Shown one piece after another: positions 30,379 through 40,558 of a stretch of DNA of 64,000 nucleotides (positions within the stretch are counted from its first letter, which is position 1; the number at the start of each line of letters is the position of its first letter). The translations under genes were made by a program, and so were the position numbers. This DNA comes from Candidatus Alloenteromonas pullistercoris (GTDB lineage: Bacteria; Bacillota_I; Bacilli_A; RFN20; CAG-826). The notes under the pieces were generated by a model. The model was not told where the DNA came from and made no database searches. It worked only from the letters and a program-made list of their open reading frames with translations. The stretch is taken from NCBI GenBank assembly GCA_017694295.1, contig JADINA010000019.1, positions 62,001 to 126,000 of the forward strand, in the 5' to 3' direction.

Positions 30379-31514
30379 AGCGGCATAAGGAGTGGGGCGG
30401 GAAGATCGAGACGAAGGTCCGTTCTCCATTAAATTCCCAGGAAGAGCTTTCCCTCGCCTACACGCCCGGGGTCGCCTCCAGCTGCCTTTGTATCGCCTCC
30501 GACCCGAAGATGGCCTACTCGCTTACCAGAAAATGGAACAGCGTCGCCGTCATCACCGACGGCTCGGCCGTATTGGGGCTAGGCAACATCGGAGCGCTGG
30601 CGGCCATGCCGGTGATGGAGGGGAAATGCGCTCTTTTTAAGCGCTTTGGGGGAGTAGACGCCATCCCCATCTGCCTTTCCACCCAGGATAGCGAGCAGAT
30701 CATCTCATCCATCAAGGCCATCGCCCCGAGCTTTGGGGGCATAAACCTCGAGGACATCGCCTCCCCGCGCTGCTTCGAGATCGAAAAGGCCCTTCAGGAG
30801 CAGCTTGACATCCCCGTTTTCCATGACGACCAGCACGGCACGGCCATCGCCGTGGGGGCCGCTTTGCTTAACGCCCTTAAGCTTGCCAAAAAGCGGCTAG
30901 AGGACGTTAAAATCGTCATTAACGGCCCCGGGGCGGCCGGGACCGCGATCGCCATCTTCCTGCTTTCCCTTGGGGCGAGGCATATCCTGGTCTGCGGATT
31001 AAACGGCATCCTTAGCCCCGATGATCCAACGCTCAGCCCATCCGCCCTTAACCTTGCTCAAAAGACCAACCCCGAATGCCGAAAAGGCGATTTGGCCAAG
31101 GCAATGCGGGGCTCCGACGTCTTCATCGGCGTCTCCGGACCCAACTGCGTTACCCCCGAGATGGTTAAAAGCATGAACGGCGAAAGCATCGTCTTCCCCC
31201 TGGCCAACCCCGTCCCCGAGATTTCCTTTGAGCAAGCTAAGCTATCCGGGGCCTATATCGTCGGGACCGGCTCAAGCGCCTATCCAAACCAAATAAACAA
31301 CGTCTTGGCCTTCCCTGGGCTATTCAGGGGCGCGCTTGACGCAAGGGCGAAAAGGATAAGCGAAAGGATGCAAAAAGCCGCTTGTTTGGCTCTTTCCTCC
31401 TATTTGGAGCCGAGTATAGACCGAATTTTGCCTAGCCCCCTTGATGAAGGCGTCCATAAGGCGGTCGCGAAAATGGTATGCGAGGAGGCGAAGAGGGAGG
31501 AAAAAGGCGATTGA
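30354..31514 (+). CDS. NAD(P)-dependent malic enzyme
   Basis: AYTPGVA, VFHDDQHGTAI, IFPLANPVPE. Confidence 0.93.
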   Translation: MDCYEESLKRHKEWGGKIETKVRSPLNSQEELSLAYTPGVASSCLCIASDPKMAYSLTRKWNSVAVITDGSAVLGLGNIGALAAMPVMEGKCALFKRFGGVDAIPICLSTQDSEQIISSIKAIAPSFGGINLEDIASPRCFEIEKALQEQLDIPVFHDDQHGTAIAVGAALLNALKLAKKRLEDVKIVINGPGAAGTAIAIFLLSLGARHILVCGLNGILSPDDPTLSPSALNLAQKTNPECRKGDLAKAMRGSDVFIGVSGPNCVTPEMVKSMNGESIVFPLANPVPEISFEQAKLSGAYIVGTGSSAYPNQINNVLAFPGLFRGALDARAKRISERMQKAACLALSSYLEPSIDRILPSPLDEGVHKAVAKMVCEEAKREEKGD

Positions 31515-31561
31515 CCTTGAAGCGACCTTAAAGAATACAATCCGCCCAGGAGGTTAAGGAC

Positions 31562-32176
31562 ATGAAGGCAATATTGATCAACGGTAGCCCCCGGATCGGC
31601 GGGAATTGCTCAATTGCCCTAAGCCAAGCAAGGCAAATATTCGAGCGCGAGGGCGTTGAGGTCAAACTTTATGAGCTTGGGGGAAAAGACATCCACGGCT
31701 GCATCGCCTGCTCTTCCTGCCGCAAAAGCGGATACTGTGTCTTCAACGACTTGGTAAACCAGATCGCCGACGACTTCAAAGACGCCGACGGGATGCTAGT
31801 CGCCTCCCCGGTTTATTTTGCTTCGGCCAACGGGTCGCTTTTGTCGCTAATGCAACGGCTATTCTACTCCACCCCCTATAGCAAGAAATTCAAGGTCGGG
31901 GCCGGAGTCGCCGTCGCCAGGAGGGCCGGGGCCGTCTCCACCTTCGAGCAAATAAACCGCTTCTACTCGATTTCCGAGATGCCAATCGCCACCAGCAACT
32001 ACTGGAACGACGTCTTCGGGCGGGAAAAGGGCGAGGCGAAGGAGGATAAGGAAGGCATGGCCGTCATGGATAACCTCGCTCACAACATGGTTTACCTAAT
32101 GCGGGCCATAGCCGAGGAAAAGAAGCGTTCAAAGGTGCCTCAGACCAAGCGGGCAACGACCAATTTCATTCGTTAA
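31562..32176 (+). CDS. Flavodoxin-fold NAD(P)H-dependent FMN reductase family
   Basis: INGSPRIGGNCSIAL, CIACSSCRKSGYCV, GMLVASPVYFA. Confidence 0.9.
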   Translation: MKAILINGSPRIGGNCSIALSQARQIFEREGVEVKLYELGGKDIHGCIACSSCRKSGYCVFNDLVNQIADDFKDADGMLVASPVYFASANGSLLSLMQRLFYSTPYSKKFKVGAGVAVARRAGAVSTFEQINRFYSISEMPIATSNYWNDVFGREKGEAKEDKEGMAVMDNLAHNMVYLMRAIAEEKKRSKVPQTKRATTNFIR

Positions 32177-32251
32177 AGTAAAGTTGTAAGATTAGTTCCA
32201 ATCGGGGTTTTGTGGGAAAAAATAGGTGTTTGACAAGCGCCTTATTCCTGC

Positions 32252-32395
32252 TAACCTATACTTGCCGAAGGGCAGCCTCAACCCGTGATTATCCTCGATA
32301 CCCTCGGCCGTTAGTGGCAGCGAGTTTGCGGACGCACGCTTGCTGCTTGCACTAGCCAAAAGACGGATTTCCACCAAAAATGGAAGTCCGTTTTT
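32252..32395 (+). ncRNA. Candidate structured non-coding RNA with own terminator
   Basis: TTGACA at 32230; stems 32064-type GCCGAAGGG(32264)/CCCTCGGC(32301), TAGTG-GCAGCGAG(32312)/CTTGCTGC-CACTA(32339); terminator hairpin 32363-32391 + T run. Confidence 0.4.
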
Positions 32396-32422
32396 CGTTA
32401 TCGGGGATAAACCTACTTGGCC

Positions 32423-33400
32423 TTAACGCTTTACCTCGATCGCCTTAGCCCCGGCTTGGGTCAGGATGTCGATGAGCTCTTTGTTGCTGCTGATAAGCAG
32501 GAAATTGACGCCGATATGGCGGTGGAGGCTTGCCAATAGGTCGGCTAGGCGAATCAGCCCCTCGCCTTCTAAGCCAATCTCCGGGTATTCGCAATAGACG
32601 TAGCCGCCTTTTTCCATTGCTTGGCTGCGGAAGGCCTTAAGCAAGGCGAAGAAGGTCTTATCCCCTTCAAAGAGGGCCTCCAAAGGCAATTCCTCGTCAT
32701 TAAGGCAGGCCGCCCCGGATTCTGAGACGGCAAAAGGGGTCGAGAGTTTGAACTCGCGCTCAATATCCTCGCTTCCATAATGGCCATAGCCTTCCCCTTC
32801 TTTTGCTTGGAAATAGGCTTCAACCGGGGAGACGGCCCCTTCGTTCCTAAAGGAGGCAAGATCGATGACCTTCCCGACCACCAAACCGCTTTCGCCTTCG
32901 CGACTTGGGTAGATAAGCGCCTTTTTGCCGCGAATATCAATCGCGATGCGCGTATTCTTCGTCAAGGCAAGCCTGGCTTTGGGCAAGGACTTAAGCGTTT
33001 TCTCGAAAAGCGAGTCGAAGCTCCAAAGGGACTCGATGTCGGAAGAAAAAAGAAGGGAGAGGGCCTGCTCGAGCTTAGCCTCGTCAAGGAAACCCACCTC
33101 GGATTCCTTAATCGCCCTACCAAAATCCTTTTCCCCGTTTGCTTGGAGCAGAAAGGAGTCGCTTGCCTTCCGTAAGGCCTTTAAGTCGCCCTTGTCCTTG
33201 GCGTAGTAGTGGACCAAGGCCCTAATGGCCTGCAGCGAGGCAATACGACGCTTCCCCGCTTCGTCAAATAGGCTATCGAGGGAGGCTTTGGCTAGTTGCC
33301 CAATCGCCTCCTTGCCTCCCTCCCCATGGAATATGGAGATTCCGCCAAGATCATAAGTAGCTTCGTCTAAGAAGCTTAGGGATTCGACTTTAAGTTCCAT
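32423..33400 (-). CDS. Hypothetical protein resembling a degenerate AAA_21/ABC-type ATPase
   Basis: FHGEGGKEA in Walker A position, GYVYCEYPEIGLEGEGLIRLADLLA in Walker B position, LLISSNKELIDIL. Confidence 0.4.
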   Translation of the reverse strand: MELKVESLSFLDEATYDLGGISIFHGEGGKEAIGQLAKASLDSLFDEAGKRRIASLQAIRALVHYYAKDKGDLKALRKASDSFLLQANGEKDFGRAIKESEVGFLDEAKLEQALSLLFSSDIESLWSFDSLFEKTLKSLPKARLALTKNTRIAIDIRGKKALIYPSREGESGLVVGKVIDLASFRNEGAVSPVEAYFQAKEGEGYGHYGSEDIEREFKLSTPFAVSESGAACLNDEELPLEALFEGDKTFFALLKAFRSQAMEKGGYVYCEYPEIGLEGEGLIRLADLLASLHRHIGVNFLLISSNKELIDILTQAGAKAIEVKR

Positions 33401-33495
33401 GCGCTTTGTCCGTTTCGTTTCCGCTAGATTGTACTATAGAAAAGGAAACAATGGGCAAACAATTGCAAGATTCCTTCTATATTGGAAGAAACCTT

Positions 33496-34887
33496 TCAAT
33501 TTGCCTTTTGCCTTTTGGCAAGCCTTTTGGATAATAGGGCAACGAGCAAGGTGAACCCAAAGAAGGTGAAGAAGATGGCGACGTAAGCCAAATAGAGGAG
33601 GATGAGGTAAAGGAAATCGACCTCGCATTCCCCGATATTGACGGTCAAAAACCCCGGCAAATCGATTGGCAATGGGCAAATCTGGGTGAAGGCGAAGTTG
33701 AGGTAAAGCAATTCGCTGAGATGCTCCCCGGAGTTGGTTACCCAGGTCGCGGAGAGATTGGTGATCAAAACCGAGGTGAAGGTCGCCACCAAGATGACGA
33801 AGGCGTAGTAAACCAAGGGGATTTTGACGTCTTTGACCTTAAATTCGCTTAATCCCAACATAACCGGCAATACCGAGAGGAGGAAAAGAAGGAGGTGGGT
33901 GAGGGTGAAATAGGCAAAGGAATAGTCAATGACCGCCCCGAAGTTCTGAATCCGCCCGAAATAGAAGAAGACGGTGACGGCCCCGGCGGAATGGACGAAG
34001 AAGGCGATGTCGTAAAGCCTTTTTTTGTTTAGGAAGAGGGCGAGGAAGACGATGATCTTCCCGATGTCGCAGATGAATAGGGGGATGCTGGAAAGGGCGA
34101 TGTTGTATATGTTGTAGCCATCCCCTATGAGCATCGAGTCCTTCCCGGCGAAATGGATGAGAAGGACGATGGCCATGACCCTTAGCCAATATAGCTGCCT
34201 TTCCTTCGTTTTCCTTTTTAGGATGAGGTAGGCAAGCAGGGTGAAGATGGGCACCAACGCCAAAGAAAGGAAATGCCAGAAGGAGAAGTTCTCGAAGCGG
34301 AGGAAGTCGCTTAGCCAGCTTGGGGAAAGAGAAAGCGGGTAGCTAAGCACGTTAAGCGGGAGGCAGACTAAGACGAATAGGGGGAGGAAAAGAAGGGAAC
34401 GGAAATCCTTTTTGCCTAAGCCATCGCGCAAAAGCAGATGGGCGCAAAGAAGGAGCAGGGCAAAAGATTGCAAAGCGTAAAGTGCCCAGATCATCCCCTT
34501 TGGGATAAGCTGGTTGATCGAATCGTATATCTCCATCGTCACCGGGTCGAGGTTGTTCCGATTCGGCGTGTTTTCCATCGTCTTTTCCATCGAACAGTAC
34601 TCGGCTGTCCCTAAAAGCGAGAACACGGCCACCAGGGGATAAACTATCTTCAATGTCGACTTGGCCTTTGCCGAATTGAGGAAAACGGCCATCGGGACGA
34701 GTAGATACCCCGCCATCTTAAGCAATTCGCAAATGTAAAGCATGGCCGAGAAGTCAAGCGGCCTGGAGAAAACATGGAACTGGTTGAAGGTGAAAGACTC
34801 AATCAAGCCGAAAAGCAAATAGGCGGCGGAAAGGAGTGCCGCCACCCAACCCAACTTATTAGGCCGTGTGGAAAAGGAGGTCTCCAT
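33496..34887 (-). CDS. Hypothetical polytopic membrane protein
   Basis: Multiple TM segments across 463 aa; internal ATG METSF as likely start. Confidence 0.7.
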   Translation of the reverse strand: METSFSTRPNKLGWVAALLSAAYLLFGLIESFTFNQFHVFSRPLDFSAMLYICELLKMAGYLLVPMAVFLNSAKAKSTLKIVYPLVAVFSLLGTAEYCSMEKTMENTPNRNNLDPVTMEIYDSINQLIPKGMIWALYALQSFALLLLCAHLLLRDGLGKKDFRSLLFLPLFVLVCLPLNVLSYPLSLSPSWLSDFLRFENFSFWHFLSLALVPIFTLLAYLILKRKTKERQLYWLRVMAIVLLIHFAGKDSMLIGDGYNIYNIALSSIPLFICDIGKIIVFLALFLNKKRLYDIAFFVHSAGAVTVFFYFGRIQNFGAVIDYSFAYFTLTHLLLFLLSVLPVMLGLSEFKVKDVKIPLVYYAFVILVATFTSVLITNLSATWVTNSGEHLSELLYLNFAFTQICPLPIDLPGFLTVNIGECEVDFLYLILLYLAYVAIFFTFFGFTLLVALLSKRLAKRQKAN

Positions 34888-36976
34888 AGCTTGGCACCGG
34901 CCATTCCCTTTTGTCGACGAGCAGCTCAAGCTCGTCGATCGCCTGCCTTAGCCGCCCCATGTCAAGGCGGAGCCTGCAGGCGGCGAAATAGGCGAGGTCC
35001 CGGCCCTTTTTCGCGTTTGCCTCCTTCAGGCTTTGCTTTAGTTTTTCATTGGCCTGGTAGGCTTCGTCGATCTTGCTTGAAAGCTTTTTCGCCAAATCCG
35101 CTAGGCAAGAGGGCTTTGGCCCGCTTGGGAGGCTAAGCTGCTCAAGCAGGCGCTTGGAATAGGACAAGCAGGCGGGCAGGAAAAGCTTGCTCGCCATATG
35201 GACCATCGTTTTCGCGTCCAAGGTCGCCTTGTTCCCGTATTCGGCGTATTTGACCTCAACCCGGGATTGGAGCTCCCTTTCGCTCAGGACGTTGGCCTTC
35301 CCATATAGGTCTTTGGCCTTTTGGCTTTCCAAGCTAGCGATCCCCTCGACGGCGTTATGCAAATGGGGCAAGCCGCGCCTTTCTGCCTCCTTTTCCCATT
35401 CCTTGGAATACCCATCCCCGGAATAGAGGATTCGCTTATGCTTTTTTAGCTTTTCGACAAGCAATTCGGCGGCGGCTTCCTTCTTGTCGGGGTTGGATGA
35501 GGCTTCTAGGGCGGAAGCGAAATCGGAAAGGGCCCGGCCGAGTATCACGTTCAAGGCGGTGGAGGATTCGGCGATCGGGGCGCTTGAGCCGACCATCCTA
35601 AACTCGAACTTGTTGCCGTTATAGGCAAATGGGCTCGTTCTGTTCCGGTCGCCGGCGTCCTTGTATATGTAAGGCAGCGTCTTGACCCCGGTGTCGATGA
35701 TGCCCCTTTCCCGCTTCTCGCCTTCTTTTCCTTGCAAAAGCCTTTCGACCAAGGCCTCGTTGTCCTCCCCGATGAAGGCCGAGACGATCGAAGGCGGGGC
35801 TTCCTCCCCGCCGAGGCGGAGGTCGTTGGAATAGGAGCAGCAGGAGGCGAAAAGCTCCTCCCCGTATTCGTCTATCCCCTCAATCATGGCGGAAAGGAAG
35901 ACGGGGAAATAGGGGCAATCGCGGGCGAAGAGGTTGACCCCCTTGTCGGTCGAAAGGGAGAAGTTGTTGTGCTTGCCAGAGCCGTTTATCCCCTGGAAGG
36001 GCTTTTCGTCGAGTAGGCAGACCAAGCCATGCTTTTTGGCAATTTTCTTAAGCAGCATCATCACCAGCTGGTTTTGGTCGGCGGATATGTTGGAGGGGGC
36101 GTAGATGGTGGCGAGCTCCTCTTGGCAGGGGGCGACCTCGTTATGCTCGGTCTTGCTTAGCACCCCAAGCGACCAAAGCGCCTCGTTGACCTCGGCCATG
36201 AAGGAGGCGACCCGGTTGTTGATGGGCCCAAAATAATGGTCCTCAAGCTCCTGCCCCTTCGGCGGCTTGGCCCCGAAGAGGGTGTGGCCGCAGTAGGCGA
36301 GGTCCTTCCGCTTGGCGAATTGGGATTCGTCGAGGAGGAAATACTCCTGCTCGGGGCCGCAATAGGAGATGACGCGGCTCGATTCTTCGTCCCCTAAAAG
36401 GCGGAGCACCCTGATGGCCTGCTTGGACACGTAATCCATCGAGCGGAGCAAAGGGGTTTTCTCGTCTAGGGCCTCGTTGGTGTAGGAGCAAAAGGCGGTC
36501 GGGATATAGAGGACGGCGCTTTCGCCCTCTTTGATGATGAATGCCGGCGATGTCGGGTCATAGGCGGTGTAGCCCCTGGCCTCGAATGTTGCGCGGAGTC
36601 CGCCATTGGGGAAGCTTGAGGCGTCTGGTTCGCCTTTAATAAGCTCCTTGCCGGAAAAGTGGAGGATCGCGTGGCCATCCCCGTCTTTGCCGGAAAGGAA
36701 GGAATCGTGCTTTTCGGCCGTCGCCCCGTTTAGCGGCTGGAACCAGTGGGTGTAGTGGGTGGCGCCGTTATCTAAGGCCCACCTCATCATCCCATCCGCC
36801 AAACTTGAGGCGATCTCGTCGGGCAGGCTTTCCCCGTCTTCGGATGTTTTGCTTAGCTTTTGGCAAACGTCCTCGCTTAGGTAACGGCTTATCTTCTCCC
36901 CGGAGAAGGAATAGATGCCAAAACGGCCGCGCAGCCCGTTTTCCATCACGGCTTTGTCGTTCCCGCTTTTTTCCAT
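34859..36976 (-). CDS. glnN: Glutamine synthetase type III
   Basis: GPEQEYFLLDE, FGAKPPKGQELEDHYFGPI, GSGKHNNFSL, NRTSPFAYNGNKFEFRMVGSS. Confidence 0.95.
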   Translation of the reverse strand: MEKSGNDKAVMENGLRGRFGIYSFSGEKISRYLSEDVCQKLSKTSEDGESLPDEIASSLADGMMRWALDNGATHYTHWFQPLNGATAEKHDSFLSGKDGDGHAILHFSGKELIKGEPDASSFPNGGLRATFEARGYTAYDPTSPAFIIKEGESAVLYIPTAFCSYTNEALDEKTPLLRSMDYVSKQAIRVLRLLGDEESSRVISYCGPEQEYFLLDESQFAKRKDLAYCGHTLFGAKPPKGQELEDHYFGPINNRVASFMAEVNEALWSLGVLSKTEHNEVAPCQEELATIYAPSNISADQNQLVMMLLKKIAKKHGLVCLLDEKPFQGINGSGKHNNFSLSTDKGVNLFARDCPYFPVFLSAMIEGIDEYGEELFASCCSYSNDLRLGGEEAPPSIVSAFIGEDNEALVERLLQGKEGEKRERGIIDTGVKTLPYIYKDAGDRNRTSPFAYNGNKFEFRMVGSSAPIAESSTALNVILGRALSDFASALEASSNPDKKEAAAELLVEKLKKHKRILYSGDGYSKEWEKEAERRGLPHLHNAVEGIASLESQKAKDLYGKANVLSERELQSRVEVKYAEYGNKATLDAKTMVHMASKLFLPACLSYSKRLLEQLSLPSGPKPSCLADLAKKLSSKIDEAYQANEKLKQSLKEANAKKGRDLAYFAACRLRLDMGRLRQAIDELELLVDKREWPVPSYGDLLFHTA

Positions 36977-37041
36977 GGCTCCGATTATATGCTTCGCTCC
37001 CCCTTCTAAAAAAGGGGAAAGTTGGCTAGACTTGCTTCGCT

Positions 37042-38385
37042 ATGGAACCAAAAGACGCCTTTGCCTCGCTTCGAGGACACGAAAACCCGCCCGCTAGAGT
37101 AAGGAAGGCCCGGCTTAGGGCGCTACGCGAATCGCTATGCCGGCATGAAGGCGAATTGCTTTCCGCCCTTAACCAAGATCTTGGCAAAAGCCCCGAGGAG
37201 GGCTACATGACCGAGCTTGGGCTCGTTTACGATGAGCTTTCCTATTGCCTAAGGCGTCTTAGCCGGTTTTGCAAAGGGGAAAAAGCCAAAGTCGGGCTCG
37301 CCAATTTCCCAGGCAAAGGGAAAGTCATCCACGATCCCTATGGGAGGGTTTTGATCCTCGCCCCTTGGAATTACCCCGTCTTGCTTTCGCTTCAGCCGCT
37401 TATCGGGGCCATCGCCGCCGGGAACTCGGTCGCCATTAAGCCAAGCGAGCTTTCCCCCTCTTGCTCATCGGCCATCCGCAAAGTCGTCGAGTCGGCCTTC
37501 GATAAAGACGTCGCCATTTGCCTTGAGGGCGGGGTGACGACGGCCAAAGCCCTTTTGTCACTCCCCTTCGACATGGTTTTCTACACCGGCTCGACCAAGG
37601 TTGGGCGGGAAGTGTATTCCTCGTGCGCGGAAAAACTCATCCCCTGCGTCCTTGAGCTTGGCGGGAAAAGCCCGGTTTTGGCTTTGCCTAGCGCCGACTT
37701 AAACTTGCTCGCCCGCCGCCTGGCCTTTGGCAAATGCCTTAACGCTGGGCAAACCTGCGTCGCCCCCGATTATTTGCTTTTGCCTAAAGGGAAGGCAAAG
37801 GAATTCACCATTGCCTTCGAAAAGGCCGTCTCCTCCTTTTACCCGCCTTCTCCCCTATCCTGCCCCTTTTACCCGCATATCGTCTCTAAACGCCACTTTG
37901 ACCGCTTAAAAGGGCTTTTGGACGGAGAAAGGCCGCTTTATGGCGGGGAGGACGACGGGCGGCGGATCGCCCCGACCCTTTTACTTTCAAATTTTGAGTC
38001 GAAGGCGATGGGGGAGGAGATATTCGGGCCGATTTTGCCCCTCATCGAATACGACGACCTCGATTCCGCCTTATCCAAAATTGCCTCTTTGCCGACCCCA
38101 CTGGCCTTCTATTGCTTTGGAAAGAAGAAGGAAGCGGAGCGCATCGCCAGTATGGTTGACTGCGGAGCCGCGGTGATAAACGACACCGTCATGCACCTTT
38201 CCTCCCATAGCCTTCCCTTCGGGGGGAAGGGCGGAAGCGGGCTTGGCTGCTACCATGGCCCTTATAGCCTGCTTTGCTTTTCCCGACCAAAGGCGGTTCT
38301 AATTAAGGGGAAGGTTGACGTAAAACTCCGCTACCCACCGTTCACGAAAAGGAAAGACTACATAATAAGAAAAATTGTCCATTAA
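37042..38385 (+). CDS. Aldehyde dehydrogenase family protein
   Basis: LAPWNYPV, FYTGSTKVGREV, LELGGKSP, NAGQTCVAPDY. Confidence 0.94.
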   Translation: MEPKDAFASLRGHENPPARVRKARLRALRESLCRHEGELLSALNQDLGKSPEEGYMTELGLVYDELSYCLRRLSRFCKGEKAKVGLANFPGKGKVIHDPYGRVLILAPWNYPVLLSLQPLIGAIAAGNSVAIKPSELSPSCSSAIRKVVESAFDKDVAICLEGGVTTAKALLSLPFDMVFYTGSTKVGREVYSSCAEKLIPCVLELGGKSPVLALPSADLNLLARRLAFGKCLNAGQTCVAPDYLLLPKGKAKEFTIAFEKAVSSFYPPSPLSCPFYPHIVSKRHFDRLKGLLDGERPLYGGEDDGRRIAPTLLLSNFESKAMGEEIFGPILPLIEYDDLDSALSKIASLPTPLAFYCFGKKKEAERIASMVDCGAAVINDTVMHLSSHSLPFGGKGGSGLGCYHGPYSLLCFSRPKAVLIKGKVDVKLRYPPFTKRKDYIIRKIVH

Positions 38386-38481
38386 CTTTTGGGGTGCCTT
38401 TTAATATATAATTCCCCGGCTTGGGGTGGTATGCTCTATCTGGTATTCGATACTAGGTAGTAACTACAGGAGGTAACTATC

Positions 38482-39309
38482 ATGCGTCACATAATCGTCG
38501 ATTCCGGCTCCTCGATAAAGCCGGAGGAAGCCAAAGCCCTCGGATTGGACGTCTTGCCCATCCGCATCAACATCGGCGGAAGGGAATATAGTGATGGGGT
38601 CGACATCGACTCGAGCTCTCTTTACAAACTGATGGAGGAGACAAAGCAATTCCCCAAAACCGCCTTGCCGCGCCTTGATTTGGCCGAAGAGCTCGTCAAA
38701 GGCTATGTTGAGAAGGGGGATGAGGTGCTCATCCTCCCGATCTCGAGCGCCCTTTCCGGCACCTATTCCTCCCTTTGCAGCCTTCTTTCTCCCTATAAGG
38801 GGGTCAAGGTGTTCGACACCAAGCAGGCGGCCGGGGGCATTAGGATATTGGCCCTTGAGGCTTTAAAGCACGCCGACATGGACCTCGATTCCCTTTGCGC
38901 CCACCTTGAGCAACTGCGGAGGCGGATATCCCTCATCTCCTTGCCCGAGACCCTCGATTACCTACTCAAGGGTGGTAGGCTGAAGAAGGCGGCCTGGATG
39001 CTTGGGACCCTTCTTCGCATCCTCCCCGTCATCTCCTTGGGGAAGGAAGGGGAGGTCATTTCCAGCGCCAAGGTGCGCGGCCTCCATAACGGCATCAAGT
39101 ATTTGTCGGAAAAGCCCATCGAGGAGGGGATAGACACCTCCTACCCGATCGTGGCGAGCTATACCAAATCGCGGGAGAACCTCGATAAGGTGATGGCCTT
39201 GCTTAAGGAAAAGGGCATCGTCACCGATTGCTATGACGACCTCACCGCGACCCTCGCCGCCCATTGGGGCCCGAATGCCTTTGGCCTTTTCTACGTTAAA
39301 AAAGCCTAA
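38482..39309 (+). CDS. DegV family protein (fatty-acid binding)
   Basis: IIVDSGSS..., LPISSALSGTYSS, YLLKGGRLKKA. Confidence 0.93.
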   Translation: MRHIIVDSGSSIKPEEAKALGLDVLPIRINIGGREYSDGVDIDSSSLYKLMEETKQFPKTALPRLDLAEELVKGYVEKGDEVLILPISSALSGTYSSLCSLLSPYKGVKVFDTKQAAGGIRILALEALKHADMDLDSLCAHLEQLRRRISLISLPETLDYLLKGGRLKKAAWMLGTLLRILPVISLGKEGEVISSAKVRGLHNGIKYLSEKPIEEGIDTSYPIVASYTKSRENLDKVMALLKEKGIVTDCYDDLTATLAAHWGPNAFGLFYVKKA

Positions 39310-39381
39310 TCGGTTTTATTGAACTAAATCCATCTGCGAATGCCCCCTTTGTTTGGGGCATCCTTTTTCGTTATCTTGGGT

Positions 39382-40092
39382 TTACCCTCTTTGCTTGGAA
39401 AGCTCGTAAAGCCCGATGGAGGCGGCGTTATCGAGGTTAAGGGAATCAAGGCTATGGGATATCTTGATTAATAGCGGCGTCCCGACCTCAAGGAAAGAAG
39501 GGTCAAGCCCTTTGGCCTCGTTTCCGAAAACCAAAGTCGAGGGACGGGGAAAATCCACTTCGCCTAAATGCGTTTTGGCTTGGAGCATGAAAGGGTAGAG
39601 GGCGCGATCCCCAAATTGGGCGCGGTAGGATTCGAAATCCTTGTATCGGGTCAGCCGGAGGGAGAAGAAAGCCCCCATCGAGGAGCGGATGACTTTGGGG
39701 TCGAATGGGTCGGCGCAAGGCTCGACCAAGGCGAGGTCAGTTACCCCAAAGGCCAGGCAACTACGCATTATGGTGCCGAGGTTGCCCATGTTCATCGGGT
39801 TGACCAATAGGCAATGGTCCTCATAAGGGTTTAGCGCCTTTTCCATCTTTTCGAATTCGGCGATGGCCATGACGTTTTCCTTCCCCGAAAGCGAAGCGAA
39901 AACCTTATTGTTGTTGGAAATGACCATTATTCCTTTTTCCCTCGCCTTCGCGATTAGGCGGGATTTCGTCTCGCCCTCCGCCAAATCGGGGGAAAGGTAA
40001 AGGCGGAGGCAACTCGCCTTCTCCAAGGCCTCAAAGGCCAAGGTCAGGCCCAAGGCGAAGGAAGTCGGGCCCTTTTTGTCGTATTTGAGCAT
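39382..40092 (-). CDS. TrmH/SpoU-family RNA 2'-O-methyltransferase
   Basis: NPMNMGNLGTIMRSCLAFGV, VFGNEAKGLD, SLNLDNAASIGLYEL. Confidence 0.93.
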   Translation of the reverse strand: MLKYDKKGPTSFALGLTLAFEALEKASCLRLYLSPDLAEGETKSRLIAKAREKGIMVISNNNKVFASLSGKENVMAIAEFEKMEKALNPYEDHCLLVNPMNMGNLGTIMRSCLAFGVTDLALVEPCADPFDPKVIRSSMGAFFSLRLTRYKDFESYRAQFGDRALYPFMLQAKTHLGEVDFPRPSTLVFGNEAKGLDPSFLEVGTPLLIKISHSLDSLNLDNAASIGLYELSKQRG

Positions 40093-40150
40093 TTAGTCGG
40101 TGACCATCCCTTCTTTTCCCCCTATTTGCATTGCAGGAGGCATTTTAGCG

Positions 40151-40558
40151 ATGGACGAGGGAAAAGGGAAGGCAAGCGGCGACTTGCTGCTTACCAGACT
40201 AACCAAAAAGCGGCTATCCGAGCTTGGGCTTAGGCTAAGTGGGGATTCCGGGCTTTACATAGAGGGGGAGCTTTTGGACCAGCTCGCCAGAAGCGACCCC
40301 GAGGGCTATTTAAGGCGGATAGCGAAGATAAAGAAGGCGGTGCTCTCCGCCGAATTCCTCAGCTCCCCCAAAACCCACCTTGGGCCGATTGGCTTTGCCA
40401 AGGCCTTTGAGGTCAGTGACGGGATCGGATTGCTGCGGATCGAATTCACCCCAAAGGGGAAGCCAAGGCGTTATTGCCTAAGCCTATGCAAGGCCTTGGG
40501 GCCGCTTCGGCTTAGTGGATTTGCCCGTTGCGCAGGTAAAAGAAGCGCCTCTTCCTGA
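40151..40558 (+). CDS. Hypothetical protein
   Basis: ORF with ATG after GGAGG-like upstream; no family recognised. Confidence 0.45.
   Translation: MDEGKGKASGDLLLTRLTKKRLSELGLRLSGDSGLYIEGELLDQLARSDPEGYLRRIAKIKKAVLSAEFLSSPKTHLGPIGFAKAFEVSDGIGLLRIEFTPKGKPRRYCLSLCKALGPLRLSGFARCAGKRSASS

Noticed and set aside
32423-33400. Csn2-like CRISPR protein
   Set aside because: No Cas9/Cas1/Cas2 and no repeat array nearby; sequence reads as a degenerate ATPase of the wrong length.
38430-38458. Hairpin CTATCTGGTAT-tcg-ATACTAGGTAG before degV as a riboswitch
   Set aside because: Single small hairpin with no aptamer-like architecture; insufficient evidence.
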